Below, piece after piece: positions 24,475-36,156 of a stretch of DNA of 42,807 nucleotides. The DNA lies in the NCBI GenBank assembly GCA_030605345.1, contig JAUWIN010000010.1:1-42807 (forward strand), written 5' to 3'. A program made the position numbers and the translations under genes. The notes below the pieces were generated by a model that saw only the letters and a program-made list of their open reading frames with translations, made no database searches and had not been told where the DNA came from. This DNA comes from Candidatus Brocadiia bacterium (GTDB lineage: Bacteria > Planctomycetota > PUPC01). Every line of letters starts with the position of its first letter. Position 1 is the stretch's first letter.

Positions 24475-24529
24475 CGACCAAGAGTGTGCCCGCTGTTCGG
24501 CGCACATGGCCAGGGCGAGTTTGTGATTT

Positions 24530-25672
24530 ATGGCCAAACGCGATTATTACGATGTCCTTGGCATACCGAAGACCGCTTCGGACGGTGAGATAAAGCAGGC
24601 GTTCCGCAAACTCGCCGCCAAATACCACCCGGACAAGAACCCCGACAATAAACAGCAAGCCGAGAAGAAGTTCAAGCAGGTCGCCGAAGCATACGAAGTC
24701 CTCTCCGACCCCGAAAAGCGCCAGCGCTACGACCGGTTCGGCGACGAAGGTCTCCGCGGCACCACCATGCACTCTTATCAGGGGGCAAGTTTCGACGATA
24801 TACTCCGGGAATTCGGCTTCGGCGGAGGGGGCTTCGGCGGCGACCTGTTCGAGGGCTTGTTTGGCCGGGCCACACGCGAAAGACGCGGGCCGCGGCGCGG
24901 CGTCTCGCTCGAACGCGGCCTTACCCTCGAGTTTGAAGAAGCTGCTTTTGGATGCAAAAAGTCCGTTGAAATCTCGCGACACGAGACCTGCCCAGCCTGC
25001 CACGGCAGCGGCGCCGAGCCAGGATCGGCGCCAGTCCAGTGCCCCATGTGCCGTGGCCGGGGCGAAGTTCAGCAGGCAAGGGGCTTCTTTACCATGCGCA
25101 CCACCTGTCCACGCTGCCGGGGCAAGGGCACGACTATCGAGAACGCCTGCACCAAGTGCAACGGGACCGGGCGAAAGACCTGGAGCGGCACGGTTGACGT
25201 GACCATCCCCGCAGGCGTCGAAGACGGCCAGTCTCTCAGGCTGGAAGGAGAAGGCGAACCGGGTGACCCCGGCGCACCACGCGGCGACCTGTACCTCCAC
25301 ATCCGGGTCAAACCACACCCCATCTTCGAGCGTCACGGGGCCGATCTGGTGATGCAGCGCGCCATCTCGTTCAGCCAGGCGGCTCTCGGCGCCAGAATCC
25401 AGATCCCGCTCCTCAACAGAAAGACCGCAGCGCTCAAAATCGAGCCGGGCACCCAGTCAGGACAGGTATATGACCTGCGCGGCCAAGGCATCAAAAGGCT
25501 CCGCGGCGCCGGGAAGGGCGACGTCCTGGTCAAAATTATCGTTCGCACCCCTAAAAAACTCTCCTCGGACCAGGAAGGACTGTTCCGCAAACTGACACAA
25601 CTCGAGAGCACAGACGTGAACCCCCATAAAAAAGGATTCTTCGACCGGCTTAAGGGCAAGTTTGTAGAATAA
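24530..25672 (+). CDS. dnaJ: Chaperone protein DnaJ
   Basis: A full-length (380 residues) type I DnaJ. The J domain (1-70) has the HPD motif in KYHPDKNP; a Gly/Phe-rich linker follows ([10 protein letters not shown]); four zinc-binding repeats [24 protein letters not shown] and CTKCNGTG lie at about 160-220; the C-terminal substrate domains complete it. It delivers unfolded clients to DnaK and stimulates its ATPase. The gene starts 55 nt after the HEAT-repeat gene and is followed by grpE after 11-17 nt. No dnaK is in the window, so its DnaK is encoded elsewhere. Confidence 0.96.
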   Translation: MAKRDYYDVLGIPKTASDGEIKQAFRKLAAKYHPDKNPDNKQQAEKKFKQVAEAYEVLSDPEKRQRYDRFGDEGLRGTTMHSYQGASFDDILREFGFGGGGFGGDLFEGLFGRATRERRGPRRGVSLERGLTLEFEEAAFGCKKSVEISRHETCPACHGSGAEPGSAPVQCPMCRGRGEVQQARGFFTMRTTCPRCRGKGTTIENACTKCNGTGRKTWSGTVDVTIPAGVEDGQSLRLEGEGEPGDPGAPRGDLYLHIRVKPHPIFERHGADLVMQRAISFSQAALGARIQIPLLNRKTAALKIEPGTQSGQVYDLRGQGIKRLRGAGKGDVLVKIIVRTPKKLSSDQEGLFRKLTQLESTDVNPHKKGFFDRLKGKFVE

Positions 25673-25689
25673 CTGGGGTCAGAGTGAAA

Positions 25690-26322
25690 ATGGATGATGA
25701 CAATACCAACCAGCAGCCGGAAACTAATGGCGCCGAAAAACACCAGGACGAAGTGAACGAAGCACAGCAAAAACAGGAAGCGAAACAGCCACAACACGCC
25801 CAAGATAACGAGCAAGCACTGGAGGCCGAAAAAACCGAGCAGGAACAGAAACTTGCGGAACTCGAAGACAAGTATCGCCGCGCCGTCGCGGACCTGGCCA
25901 ACGCGCACAAGCGGTTCCAGAAAGAGCGCCACGGCACGAGCAAGCTGGTCATTGCCGCGTTTGTAAAAAAACTCCTGCCATTGGTCGACAACATGTCCCA
26001 CTCCCTCAAGTCTGCTGAGAACTCGCACGACGCCACCGCGCTGATTGAAGGGTTCGACCTCATCGAATCGCAGATGCTCCAGATATTCTCCGACAGCGGG
26101 GTCGAGCCCATTAAGTCTGTCGGCGAGCGTTTCGATCCCGAAGTCCACCACGCGGTCGCAACCGAAATTACGGACGAGGTCGCACCAGGGACGGTCACCG
26201 AAGAGCTCGGTCGCGGGTTCGTTATAGGGGACTTCGTAATCCGTCCCGCCCAGGTCAAGGTGGCCGCGGCGCCGCCCGCTGAAAACGAGGAGAAACAGCC
26301 GGAAAAGGAAACTGAGGAATAA
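25690..26322 (+). CDS. grpE: Nucleotide exchange factor GrpE
   Basis: A 210-residue GrpE. The first 45 residues are Gln/Glu-rich and disordered; a long coiled coil follows (about 45-85, KLAELEDKYRRAVADLANAHKRFQKE) and then the C-terminal beta domain with the signature region FDPEVHHAVATE and GFVIGDFVIRPAQVKVA. GrpE releases ADP from DnaK. The ATG at 25690 is used; a GTG two codons earlier (25684) is equally possible, and the ribosome-binding site is poor, so coupling with dnaJ is likely. Confidence 0.92.
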   Translation: MDDDNTNQQPETNGAEKHQDEVNEAQQKQEAKQPQHAQDNEQALEAEKTEQEQKLAELEDKYRRAVADLANAHKRFQKERHGTSKLVIAAFVKKLLPLVDNMSHSLKSAENSHDATALIEGFDLIESQMLQIFSDSGVEPIKSVGERFDPEVHHAVATEITDEVAPGTVTEELGRGFVIGDFVIRPAQVKVAAAPPAENEEKQPEKETEE

Positions 26323-26331
26323 GGAGCTACG

Positions 26332-26604
26332 ATGCCAACCTACGAATATGAATGCACCGCCTGCTCGCACGCGTTCGAAAAGTTCCAGCACATCACCGCG
26401 AAACCCTTGCGCAAGTGCCCGGTTTGCGGCGGAAGACTCCGCAGGCTGATTGGCGCAGGCGCCGGAGTAATCTTCAGGGGCAGTGGATTCTACGAAACCG
26501 ACTACAAGCGGAAAAGGTCAGAGAACACCAAAAGCGCCGAAGAATCCGCCGGCGCAAATACGGACAAAACGGGAAAGAAACCGCCCAAACAAAATGAAGA
26601 ATAA
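26332..26604 (+). CDS. FmdB-family zinc-ribbon protein
   Basis: A 90-residue protein with the FmdB/CxxC zinc ribbon: MPTYEYECTACSHAFEKFQ followed by RKCPVCGG, giving two CxxC pairs, then GSGFYETDYK and a charged, low-complexity tail. The family is thought to be regulatory, but its role is not defined. AAGGAG precedes the ATG. Its 3' end overlaps yacG by 11 nt. Confidence 0.85.
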   Translation: MPTYEYECTACSHAFEKFQHITAKPLRKCPVCGGRLRRLIGAGAGVIFRGSGFYETDYKRKRSENTKSAEESAGANTDKTGKKPPKQNEE

Positions 26605-26782
26605 AACGCGCATTTACCGCACCGCCTGCCCCGTCTGTAAGGCAAAGGTCGAAACTTGCGACATCGCCGCCGACAAAAACTTCCCCTTTTGCAGCAGGCG
26701 ATGCAAATTCGTCGACCTGGGCAGGTGGTTTAAAGGCGAGCACCGTATTATGGAGTCCCTAGAGAAAGGGGAGCAAGAATGA
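26594..26782 (+). CDS. yacG: YacG-like zinc-binding protein (DNA gyrase inhibitor family)
   Basis: A 62-residue protein starting at ATG 26594 inside the end of the preceding gene. CPVC (residues about 11-14) and CSRRCKFVDLGRWF (about 33-46) form the four-cysteine zinc site and the following helix of the YacG family; in E. coli YacG binds and inhibits DNA gyrase. The overlap with the FmdB-like gene (11 nt) and an ATGA overlap with pdxA (26779-26782) show a tightly coupled trio. Confidence 0.85.
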   Translation: MKNKTRIYRTACPVCKAKVETCDIAADKNFPFCSRRCKFVDLGRWFKGEHRIMESLEKGEQE

Positions 26783-27795
26783 ACCGCCCGTGTATTGCGA
26801 TCACCATGGGAGACCCTGCCGGGGTAGGCCCCGAAGTCTGCCTGAGGGCCTTGAACGACCCCAACGTCCTCCGTGTGTGTACGCCGGTTGTGGTAGGAAA
26901 CTCCGACGTACTCGGCACGATCGCCCGCCGCATCGGTGTCCCATTTGCGGCGGACAAGGCCCACCCTGATGACGTGGGCGAAGGGTTCAACCCCGCCGGC
27001 CCGACCGTCGTTGACATGCACGTCACCGCGCTAGACCACATTACCCCCGGCCGGGTGAGTCCCACCTGCGGCCACGCAGCATACGGCTACATTACCTTCG
27101 TCGTCGACTGCATGATGGCCGGTTACTTCGACGCAATGACGACCGCGCCGATATGCAAGGAGGCCCTGCACCAGGCGGGTATTGACTTCCCGGGCCACAC
27201 CGAAATCCTCGAACGCCTCACGCGACCGTCCATCGACAGAACCCGATCACACCCGGCGGTGATGATGCTCTACAGCCCGTGGGTGGCTGTGTCGCTGGTC
27301 ACAACGCACACCGCACTGAAGAACGTCCCAGGGGCGCTCAGCCGGGAACGCATCGTGCACGTAATCAAACTCACCTACCAGGCCATGAAGCGGCTCCGGG
27401 GTCGGGCGCCTCGTGTTGCCGTCCTAGGGCTCAACTGCCACGCGGGCGAGGGGGGCGCGTTCGGCGATGAAGAGCAGAGAATCATCGCACCCGCCATCGC
27501 CGAAGCGCGCTCCGAGGGATTTCAGGTTGATGGCCCGCTCCCGCCTGATACCGCATTCACCAAGCGCACACTCGAAACCTTCGACGCGCATGTCTGCATG
27601 TATCACGACCAAGGGCTCATCCCGTTCAAGACCCTCAGTTTCAGGGAAGGTGTGAACATCACCCTCGGCATCCCCATTGTGCGGACCAGCGTGGACCACG
27701 GCACCGCGTTCGACATCGCCTGGCAGGGCAAGGCGGACCACACCAGCTTGGTTTCTGCCGTTGTCCTCGCTTCCAAATTGGCAACGAAGAAATAG
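26779..27795 (+). CDS. pdxA: 4-hydroxythreonine-4-phosphate dehydrogenase PdxA
   Basis: A 338-residue PdxA of normal length. ITMGDPAGVGPEV (residues 8-20) is the N-terminal signature; the metal-binding histidines are in FPGHTEILERL, LNCHAGEGGAFGDEE and MYHDQGLIPFK; SVDHGTAFDIAWQGKAD is the closing signature. It oxidises 4-phosphohydroxy-L-threonine in the DXP-dependent pathway to pyridoxal phosphate. GAGCAAG precedes the ATG, which overlaps yacG by 4 nt. A stem with arms GGGGAAA/TTTCCCC follows 11 nt after the stop. PdxA2-type paralogues act on other substrates and cannot be fully excluded. Confidence 0.92.
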   Translation: MNRPCIAITMGDPAGVGPEVCLRALNDPNVLRVCTPVVVGNSDVLGTIARRIGVPFAADKAHPDDVGEGFNPAGPTVVDMHVTALDHITPGRVSPTCGHAAYGYITFVVDCMMAGYFDAMTTAPICKEALHQAGIDFPGHTEILERLTRPSIDRTRSHPAVMMLYSPWVAVSLVTTHTALKNVPGALSRERIVHVIKLTYQAMKRLRGRAPRVAVLGLNCHAGEGGAFGDEEQRIIAPAIAEARSEGFQVDGPLPPDTAFTKRTLETFDAHVCMYHDQGLIPFKTLSFREGVNITLGIPIVRTSVDHGTAFDIAWQGKADHTSLVSAVVLASKLATKK

Positions 27796-27806
27796 AAAAC
27801 AAGGGC

Positions 27807-27825
27807 GGGGAAACGGCCTTTCCCC
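27807..27825. terminator. Probable bidirectional terminator between pdxA and ppdK
   Basis: GGGGAAA-CGGCC-TTTCCCC is a perfect 7-bp stem with a 5-nt loop placed exactly between two convergent gene ends (27795 and 27838). There is no T-run on either side, so it may rely on pausing or Rho rather than being a classic intrinsic terminator. Confidence 0.55.
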
Positions 27826-27837
27826 TCAAACGCTCCG

Positions 27838-30612
<2,775 letters not shown>

Positions 30613-30655
30613 TGTGAACCTCCTGGTTAGGTTTTCATGCCACAAGCAAAACAGA

Positions 30656-30684
30656 AGTCTATCAGTGCTGTCTAAGGCTGTCAA
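30656..30684 (-). promoter_or_regulatory. Promoter of ppdK
   Basis: On the minus strand TTGACA (30684-30679) and TAGACT (30661-30656) are 17 nt apart, with TGA directly before the -10 as an extended element. The leader to GTG 30612 is about 37 nt. It is divergent from the promoter at 30737-30764. Confidence 0.75.
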
Positions 30685-30736
30685 TTGCGGGCGCCGCTTC
30701 CGTCCACCAGTGGACCTGAGCCGGGGTGTTTTGCGA

Positions 30737-30764
30737 TTGAATAACACGGGGACTTTGCTAAAAT
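30737..30764 (+). promoter_or_regulatory. Promoter of the DUF401 membrane protein gene
   Basis: TTGAAT (30737-30742), a 16-nt spacer and TAAAAT (30759-30764), with an extended -10 (TGC). The predicted start is about 20 nt before the ATG at 30794, which has only a weak ribosome-binding site. Confidence 0.65.
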
Positions 30765-30793
30765 TTGCCATCTGTCTTTGTGCGAGTGCGAAG

Positions 30794-32200
30794 ATGCTGG
30801 CAGTGGTTCAGGATGCAGCTCAGTATGGCCCACAGGCGGGGATGTGGGCATTGGTGAAGGTTGCGTCGGTCTTCGCCGTGATGGTGTTGTTGATGCGGCG
30901 GGGCGTGGCGATCGGGTATGTGCTTTTGATGGCGGGAGTGATGCTGGGGTTTGCGCTGGGTGTCGGGTTTTCGGAGGCAACTGGGTCCGGGCTGGAATGG
31001 GCCCTGAGCGGAACGTGGAATCTTCTGGTCGAGATGGTCCGCGCGGCGACCCTGCCGGAATCCTTGCGTCTGCTGTGCCTTGTTCTCACCATCACTGTAT
31101 TTGGTGCTGCAATGAAGCACGTGGAGAAGCTGCGTGCCCTGGCGGATTCGCTTCTTGCGCTGCTTCGTGACCGCCGGTGGGCGATGGGGTCGCTTGCGTC
31201 ATTGATCGGCCTGCTCCCGATGCCGGGGGGAGCGATGGTCTCGGCGCCGATGGTGGGCGAGGTCGCCCGAGACCTCGACCTGACGCGCGAGGACAAGACC
31301 GCAATCAACCACTGGATGCGGCACGTGTGGGAATACGTGGACCCGCTGTATCCGGGCCTGCTGGCGGCTTCTGCGATATTTGCCGTGCCGGTGACCGGGT
31401 TGATGCTGGTGCAGTCTCCGCTGTGTATCGCCGCTATCGTGGGTGGAGTGGTGTTTCTGCTGCGGCGCGTGCCACGCCACCAGCGGAGGGTAGGCGAGGA
31501 CGCGGGGGCGCGATCGGTGATGCCTGTGGTAAAGGCGATTGCGCCGGTGCTGGCTGTAATACTGGCAGCTGCCATCCCCCAGATGCTGGCTATGGTCGCC
31601 AAAAACTTTCCGCAGGCCGCCCACATTTTGCCGTTTGGTTCGTGGTGGGGTGACAAGGATTTTATTCGCTTGGCCACGGAAACGTCCATGCTCGCCGCGT
31701 TGTTCTGTGTTATCTACGTGTTGTTCAAGGCCAACCACATCAGGCGGCGCGAGGGTTGGCAGATTCTCCGGCAGGGTGTTACCCTACAAATGACCGCGCT
31801 GGTAGTGAGTGTCTGTGTGCTGAAAGGCGTGATAGAGTCCTCGGGGATGATTGAGCCGATTGCCATCTTTCTGCGGTTAACGGGCCTCCCAGAATACGTG
31901 GTCATCGGCAGCGTGGTGTTTGTTGTTGGAGTCCTCCTCGGTTATACCTTCGGTTTTGTCGCCAGCTGTTACCCCATACTTGAGGGGATGCTAAGGCTGC
32001 CGGGCGGGGAGCTCAACTATCCGCTGGCGGCGTTCGCATTTGCGATGGGGTTCCTCGGCGTGCTTATATCGCCCGTCCACCTGTGCCTGGTGCTGGCGCG
32101 TGAACACTTTGATGCTGAGTGGCGAGGCATCTACAAGGCCCTGCTCCCGCCCTGCGCGCTGGTCTTCCTGACCGCCGTGCTGATGCTGCTTTGGGCATAG
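30794..32200 (+). CDS. DUF401-family integral membrane protein (probable transporter)
   Basis: About 468 residues with ten or more hydrophobic segments. The middle LIGLLPMPGGAMVSAPMVGEVARD and NHWMRHVWEYVDPLYPG are conserved landmarks of the DUF401 family, related in outline to GntP/ion-transporter-type permeases with a re-entrant proline-glycine loop; a second such loop may be FGFVASCYPILEGML near residue 400. The substrate is unknown; organic anions are a guess from the fold relatives. The ATG at 30794 is used; an upstream extension crosses the promoter and the divergent ppdK gene. ATG 30842 is another possibility. It stands alone, with etfB having its own promoter downstream. Confidence 0.75.
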   Translation: MLAVVQDAAQYGPQAGMWALVKVASVFAVMVLLMRRGVAIGYVLLMAGVMLGFALGVGFSEATGSGLEWALSGTWNLLVEMVRAATLPESLRLLCLVLTITVFGAAMKHVEKLRALADSLLALLRDRRWAMGSLASLIGLLPMPGGAMVSAPMVGEVARDLDLTREDKTAINHWMRHVWEYVDPLYPGLLAASAIFAVPVTGLMLVQSPLCIAAIVGGVVFLLRRVPRHQRRVGEDAGARSVMPVVKAIAPVLAVILAAAIPQMLAMVAKNFPQAAHILPFGSWWGDKDFIRLATETSMLAALFCVIYVLFKANHIRRREGWQILRQGVTLQMTALVVSVCVLKGVIESSGMIEPIAIFLRLTGLPEYVVIGSVVFVVGVLLGYTFGFVASCYPILEGMLRLPGGELNYPLAAFAFAMGFLGVLISPVHLCLVLAREHFDAEWRGIYKALLPPCALVFLTAVLMLLWA

Positions 32201-32206
32201 TAAACG

Positions 32207-32235
32207 TTGACGGCAAAAGGCCGGTTTGCTAAACT
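32207..32235 (+). promoter_or_regulatory. Promoter of the etfB-etfA-acyl-CoA dehydrogenase operon
   Basis: TTGACG (32207-32212), a 17-nt spacer and TAAACT (32230-32235), with TGC before the -10. It starts 6 nt after the stop of the DUF401 gene. The leader to GTG 32290 is about 48 nt. Confidence 0.7.
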
Positions 32236-32289
32236 TTTGCATTGCGCTGAACGTGGCCAACGTGTTGCGGAAACTGATGCGAGGCTGTC

Positions 32290-33201
32290 GTGCCCTACAA
32301 CATTTTCGTCTGCGCCAAGCAGGTTCCAGACACAGCTGACATCACCGGCGAGGCGATGAAGGCGGACGGGACAATCAACCGTGCCGCTCTGCCCGCCATT
32401 TTTAACCCCGACGACCACAACGCGCTGGAGCTCGGGCTGTCGCTGCGTGACAGGTACGGCGGCGAAGTAACCGTTATCACCATGGGCCCGCCACGCGCCG
32501 CCGACATCCTCCGCGATTCGCTGCAGCGCGGGGCCGACGGCGTCGTCCTCCTCACCGACCGGGGCTTTGCCGTCGCAGATACCTTGGCGACGTCGTACAC
32601 CCTCGCCAAGGCCATCGAGCGTGCTGGCGGGGCCGACGTCGTTCTCTGCGGCAGGCAGGCGATTGACGGCGATACCGCACAGATCGGCCCCCAACTCGCC
32701 GGCCGGCTGGGCATCGGACAAATTACTTATGTCACGGAAGTGCTCAGCTTGGGCAATGGCAGGGTCCAAGCCAGGCGACTCATCCAGGGCGGAGTCGAGA
32801 CGGTGGAAGCGTGCCTGCCCGTCCTGATGACCGTGACCTCCGAGGCCAACGAGCCGCGTCCGCCCCGGGCTAAACTGCTGATGAAGTACAAAAAGGCGAA
32901 GGCCCCGTCCGAACTGGCTCGCGAACTCGCCACCCGCAAGGACCTTCCCGCGGAAGATGCCGAACGCAAACTGAACGACATGCAGCGCCAACTGGCCCAG
33001 GCCGGGCTGCTGATTGCAGAATGGGACGGCGCCTCCATCGGAGCGGACATGGAGCGATGCGGATACGTCGGCTCCCCAACCCGGGTGATGAAGGTGGAAA
33101 GCGCCCTGCTCAAGCAGGCGAACCAGAAGAGCGTCGCACCCTCCGATGAAGGCCTCCAGCAACTGGTTCACGAACTGACCAAAGACCACATCCTTGGCTA
33201 G
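32290..33201 (+). CDS. etfB: Electron transfer flavoprotein beta subunit
   Basis: A 303-residue EtfB, longer than the roughly 250-residue respiratory type. AKQVPDT (residues 9-15), NPDDHNALE (39-47), LTDRGFAVADTLATSYTL (88-105) and DGDTAQIGP (126-134) are visible. The DR-F-x-ADTLATSYTL stretch and the DGDTAQ-GP AMP/FAD loop resemble the Etf subgroup in anaerobes that includes electron-bifurcating members; that is a suggestion, not proof. The C-terminal extension (about 245-303) is helical. The start is GTG with GAGG just upstream. It is the first gene of an etfB-etfA-dehydrogenase operon. Confidence 0.92.
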   Translation: MPYNIFVCAKQVPDTADITGEAMKADGTINRAALPAIFNPDDHNALELGLSLRDRYGGEVTVITMGPPRAADILRDSLQRGADGVVLLTDRGFAVADTLATSYTLAKAIERAGGADVVLCGRQAIDGDTAQIGPQLAGRLGIGQITYVTEVLSLGNGRVQARRLIQGGVETVEACLPVLMTVTSEANEPRPPRAKLLMKYKKAKAPSELARELATRKDLPAEDAERKLNDMQRQLAQAGLLIAEWDGASIGADMERCGYVGSPTRVMKVESALLKQANQKSVAPSDEGLQQLVHELTKDHILG

Positions 33202-33284
33202 CGACTTCGCCTGGATGACGAGCGACCAATGAGGAATGAATGGCGGCCGAATTTGTTTTACGTACTTCAACAGACGGAGACAGG

Positions 33285-34310
33285 ATGCAGAGCAACGAAC
33301 AGCACTTAGTCTGGGTGGTTGCGGAACAGGACTCCGGAGAACTGGCCGACGTGGGCCTCGAGCTCCTGAACCACGCCCAAACCTTGGCAAAGGATGTCGG
33401 CGGAGAACCGTGCGCGGTGGTGGCCGGACACCACACCGCCGGCCTGGAGAAGGTGCTCATTGCTCACGGCGCAAAAAAGGTATATTTGATCCAGGATGAG
33501 CGGCTCGCTGACTATACTACCCTCCCGTACGCAAAGTGCATCGCCGACCTGGCGAGGGAGCAGAAGCCCGAGATCGTGCTGTTCGGTGCGACGATGCTCG
33601 GCCGCGACCTGGCACCGCGGGTGGCCTCGATATTGCGCTGCGGCCTTACCGCCGATTGCACCGACCTCAGGATCGGCGACTATACCGACCCGAAAACCAG
33701 CGAAAAATACAGAAACATCCTCTATCAAATCAGGCCGGCGTTCGGCGGCAACATCATCGCCACCATCGTCTCGCCCGAACATCGCCCGCAAATGGCGACC
33801 GTCCGCGAGGGTGTCTTCCCCGTGGGCGAGCCGGACGACTCGCGGACCGGCGAGGTCGTCGAAGTCGAACCAGCCCTCACACAGGACGAAATGATTGTGA
33901 CGGTGGTTGACCGTGTCAAGGCGGCGAAAAAGGTCAACCTGAAAGGGGCGCAAATTGTCGTTTCCGGCGGGGCTGGCGTGGGCAGCGCCGAAAACTTCAA
34001 GTTGATTCGCCAGTTGGCCGACGCAATCGGCGGCGTGGTCGGCGCCTCGCGCGCCGCAGTGGACGCCGGCTTCATCGAACACGACCACCAAGTCGGCCAA
34101 ACGGGCACCACCGTCCGGCCCAAGCTCTACGTCGCTTGTGGCATATCCGGGCAGGTCCAGCACCGCGCCGGCATGCAGGGCTCCGGCACCATCGTGGCAA
34201 TCAACAACGACCCCGATGCCCCCGTTTTCAGTATCGCACACTACGGAATCGTAGGCGACCTCAACCAGGTCGTCCCAAAGTTGATCAAGGCGTATAAGTC
34301 GAAAGAATGA
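33285..34310 (+). CDS. etfA: Electron transfer flavoprotein alpha subunit
   Basis: A 341-residue EtfA. The C-terminal FAD-binding domain is clear: [43 protein letters not shown] and [18 protein letters not shown], followed by [20 protein letters not shown]. The ATG at 33285 is preferred because GGAGACAGG lies directly upstream; an in-frame ATG at 33240 gives 15 extra residues with no such site. EtfAB moves electrons between an acyl-CoA dehydrogenase and a quinone or ferredoxin partner in the cytoplasm. It lies between etfB (83 nt) and the dehydrogenase (8 nt). Confidence 0.93.
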   Translation: MQSNEQHLVWVVAEQDSGELADVGLELLNHAQTLAKDVGGEPCAVVAGHHTAGLEKVLIAHGAKKVYLIQDERLADYTTLPYAKCIADLAREQKPEIVLFGATMLGRDLAPRVASILRCGLTADCTDLRIGDYTDPKTSEKYRNILYQIRPAFGGNIIATIVSPEHRPQMATVREGVFPVGEPDDSRTGEVVEVEPALTQDEMIVTVVDRVKAAKKVNLKGAQIVVSGGAGVGSAENFKLIRQLADAIGGVVGASRAAVDAGFIEHDHQVGQTGTTVRPKLYVACGISGQVQHRAGMQGSGTIVAINNDPDAPVFSIAHYGIVGDLNQVVPKLIKAYKSKE

Positions 34311-34318
34311 GGAACTGA

Positions 34319-36055
34319 ATGCCCAATTTTTTTGACCAGAACGAAGACTTGAAGTTCAGCTTGAGGTGGCTCGACCTCGCAGATGTCGTCGCACTTCGCG
34401 AAGACGGCTTCGCCGAATCTGGCGAATACGATTACGCCCCCGTGGACCTCGAGGACGCGCTCGACAGTTATCGCCGCGTGCTCAGGCTCGTGGGCGACAT
34501 CTCGGCCAATTTCATTGAGCCGCGCGCCGAGGACGTCGATATCGAAGAAGCCCAGTTCAAGGACGGCGAGGTCAAATATCCGAAAGGTACCGCCGAGGCA
34601 ATCGAACGACTGGCAGCGGCCGACCTGATGGGCTTCACCCTTCCCAGGAAATACGGCGGGTTGAACATGCCCACCGTTACCTACGGCATGGCCATCGAAA
34701 TGGTCAGCCGCGCCGACGCCGGCCTGATGACCATATTCGGCCTCCAGAACATTGCCGAGACCATCAACGACTTCGCCGACGAAGAAAGCAAGATGGAGTA
34801 CCTCCCGAAATTCGCCGCTGGCGAGGTTACCGGCGCGATGGTCCTGACTGAGCCCGACGCCGGCAGCGACTTACAGGCCGTGGCGACCAGCGCCACCCCG
34901 CCCGCCGAGGGCGACGACGCAGGCGTCTGGCGAATCAATGGCGTCAAGCGGTTCATCACCAACGGCTGCGGAGACGTATTGCTCGTCTTGGCGCGCTCGG
35001 AGCACGGCACCACAGACGGCCGCGGCCTCTCGCTCTTCCTTGTGGAGAAAGGCGAAGGCGTCCGCGTCCGCCGCATCGAAGAGAAGCTTGGCATCCACGG
35101 CGCGCCCACCTGCGAGATACAATTCACCAACGCACCAGCCCGCCTCATCGGCAAGCGGAGGCGCGGCCTGACGACTTATGTGATGTCGCTGATGAACGGA
35201 GCGCGGGTCGCCATCGCGGCCCAGGCGCTCGGCATTGCCGAGGCCGCTTATCGCGCCGCGCTCGAATTCGCCAGGGAGCGCGAACAGTTCGGCAGCGCCA
35301 TCATCGAGTTCCCGGCAGTCTATGAGATGCTGACTGGCATGCAGACAAACATCGAAGCGGCGAGGGCGCTCGTGTGCCACGCGAGCGTAATCACAGACCT
35401 CGAGCATCTGCTCGGCAGGAAGGTGGAAACTCTCGACCGCAGTGCCCCGGAATACAGTGGGCTCCGCGCCGAGCACCGAGACCGGGCCAAACTCGCGGGC
35501 GTTCTCACCCCGATGTCAAAACTCTTCGCCTGCGAAATGGCCAACCAAGTCACGTCCGACGCCATTCAGGTACACGGCGGCTCCGGATATATGCGCGACT
35601 ATCCCGTGGAGCGACATTTCCGCGACGCCCGGATTACCTCCATTTACGAAGGCACCACACAGCTCCAAGTCGTCGGCGCGGTCGGGGCTGTGCTCGCTGG
35701 CGACCTCGACGGGCAGTTCGCCCAGTTCAAGGGACGTGACTACGAAAAGCCCCTGGGCACGCTCGCAGGAAAACTGGAACGGATGCTTGACCGGCTGCAC
35801 AAGTGCACCGCGTACGTGAAGAAGAAAAACGAGCGAGAATACACCAATCTGCACGCACGGCGGATTGTGGAGCTGGCGGCCGACGCCTACATTGGCTACC
35901 TCCTGCTCGATCAGGCGAAGGTGAAGAAGGAAAAGCAGTACACCGCCAGGAACTTTATCCTTCGGGCCGCGGCGCGCGCCGAGGGCAACACAAAGCTCGT
36001 CACCTCCGGCGACCAGACACTGCCACGCAGGCACAAGGTGATGCTGGGGATTTAG
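34319..36055 (+). CDS. Acyl-CoA dehydrogenase, long (578-aa) form
   Basis: A 578-residue acyl-CoA dehydrogenase, larger than the 380-residue basic type. FTLPRKYGGLNMP, GAMVLTEPDAGSDLQAV (FAD and substrate), KRFITNG and the C-terminal QVHGGSGYMRDYPVERHFRDARITSIYEGTTQLQ are all present. The N-terminal 90 residues and the 110-residue helical C-terminal extension resemble the long-form acyl-CoA dehydrogenases (VLCAD-like or DmdC-like groups). It oxidises an acyl-CoA to the enoyl-CoA and passes electrons to EtfAB, encoded directly upstream. The acyl chain specificity cannot be read. AGGAA precedes the ATG, 8 nt after etfA. Confidence 0.92.
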   Translation: MPNFFDQNEDLKFSLRWLDLADVVALREDGFAESGEYDYAPVDLEDALDSYRRVLRLVGDISANFIEPRAEDVDIEEAQFKDGEVKYPKGTAEAIERLAAADLMGFTLPRKYGGLNMPTVTYGMAIEMVSRADAGLMTIFGLQNIAETINDFADEESKMEYLPKFAAGEVTGAMVLTEPDAGSDLQAVATSATPPAEGDDAGVWRINGVKRFITNGCGDVLLVLARSEHGTTDGRGLSLFLVEKGEGVRVRRIEEKLGIHGAPTCEIQFTNAPARLIGKRRRGLTTYVMSLMNGARVAIAAQALGIAEAAYRAALEFAREREQFGSAIIEFPAVYEMLTGMQTNIEAARALVCHASVITDLEHLLGRKVETLDRSAPEYSGLRAEHRDRAKLAGVLTPMSKLFACEMANQVTSDAIQVHGGSGYMRDYPVERHFRDARITSIYEGTTQLQVVGAVGAVLAGDLDGQFAQFKGRDYEKPLGTLAGKLERMLDRLHKCTAYVKKKNEREYTNLHARRIVELAADAYIGYLLLDQAKVKKEKQYTARNFILRAAARAEGNTKLVTSGDQTLPRRHKVMLGI

Positions 36056-36083
36056 GCACGGCCCTCCACGCACGCGAAAAACT

Positions 36084-36111
36084 TTGACTGCCCGGCGCGC
36101 CCTGCTAAAAT
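36084..36111 (+). promoter_or_regulatory. Promoter of the ruvCAB genes
   Basis: TTGACT (36084-36089), a 16-nt spacer and TAAAAT (36106-36111), with TGC before the -10. The leader to the TTG start of ruvC is about 38 nt. No SOS-box (LexA site) of a known type is visible next to it. Confidence 0.7.
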
Positions 36112-36156
36112 GTTTTCGGTTATTGCTTCCTTCAACGACGTGTGGAGGGATGTTGC

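Noticed and set aside
32131-33390. Long minus-strand frame across etfB
   Set aside because: etfB is unmistakable on the other strand; the frame spans the etfB promoter and has no motif.
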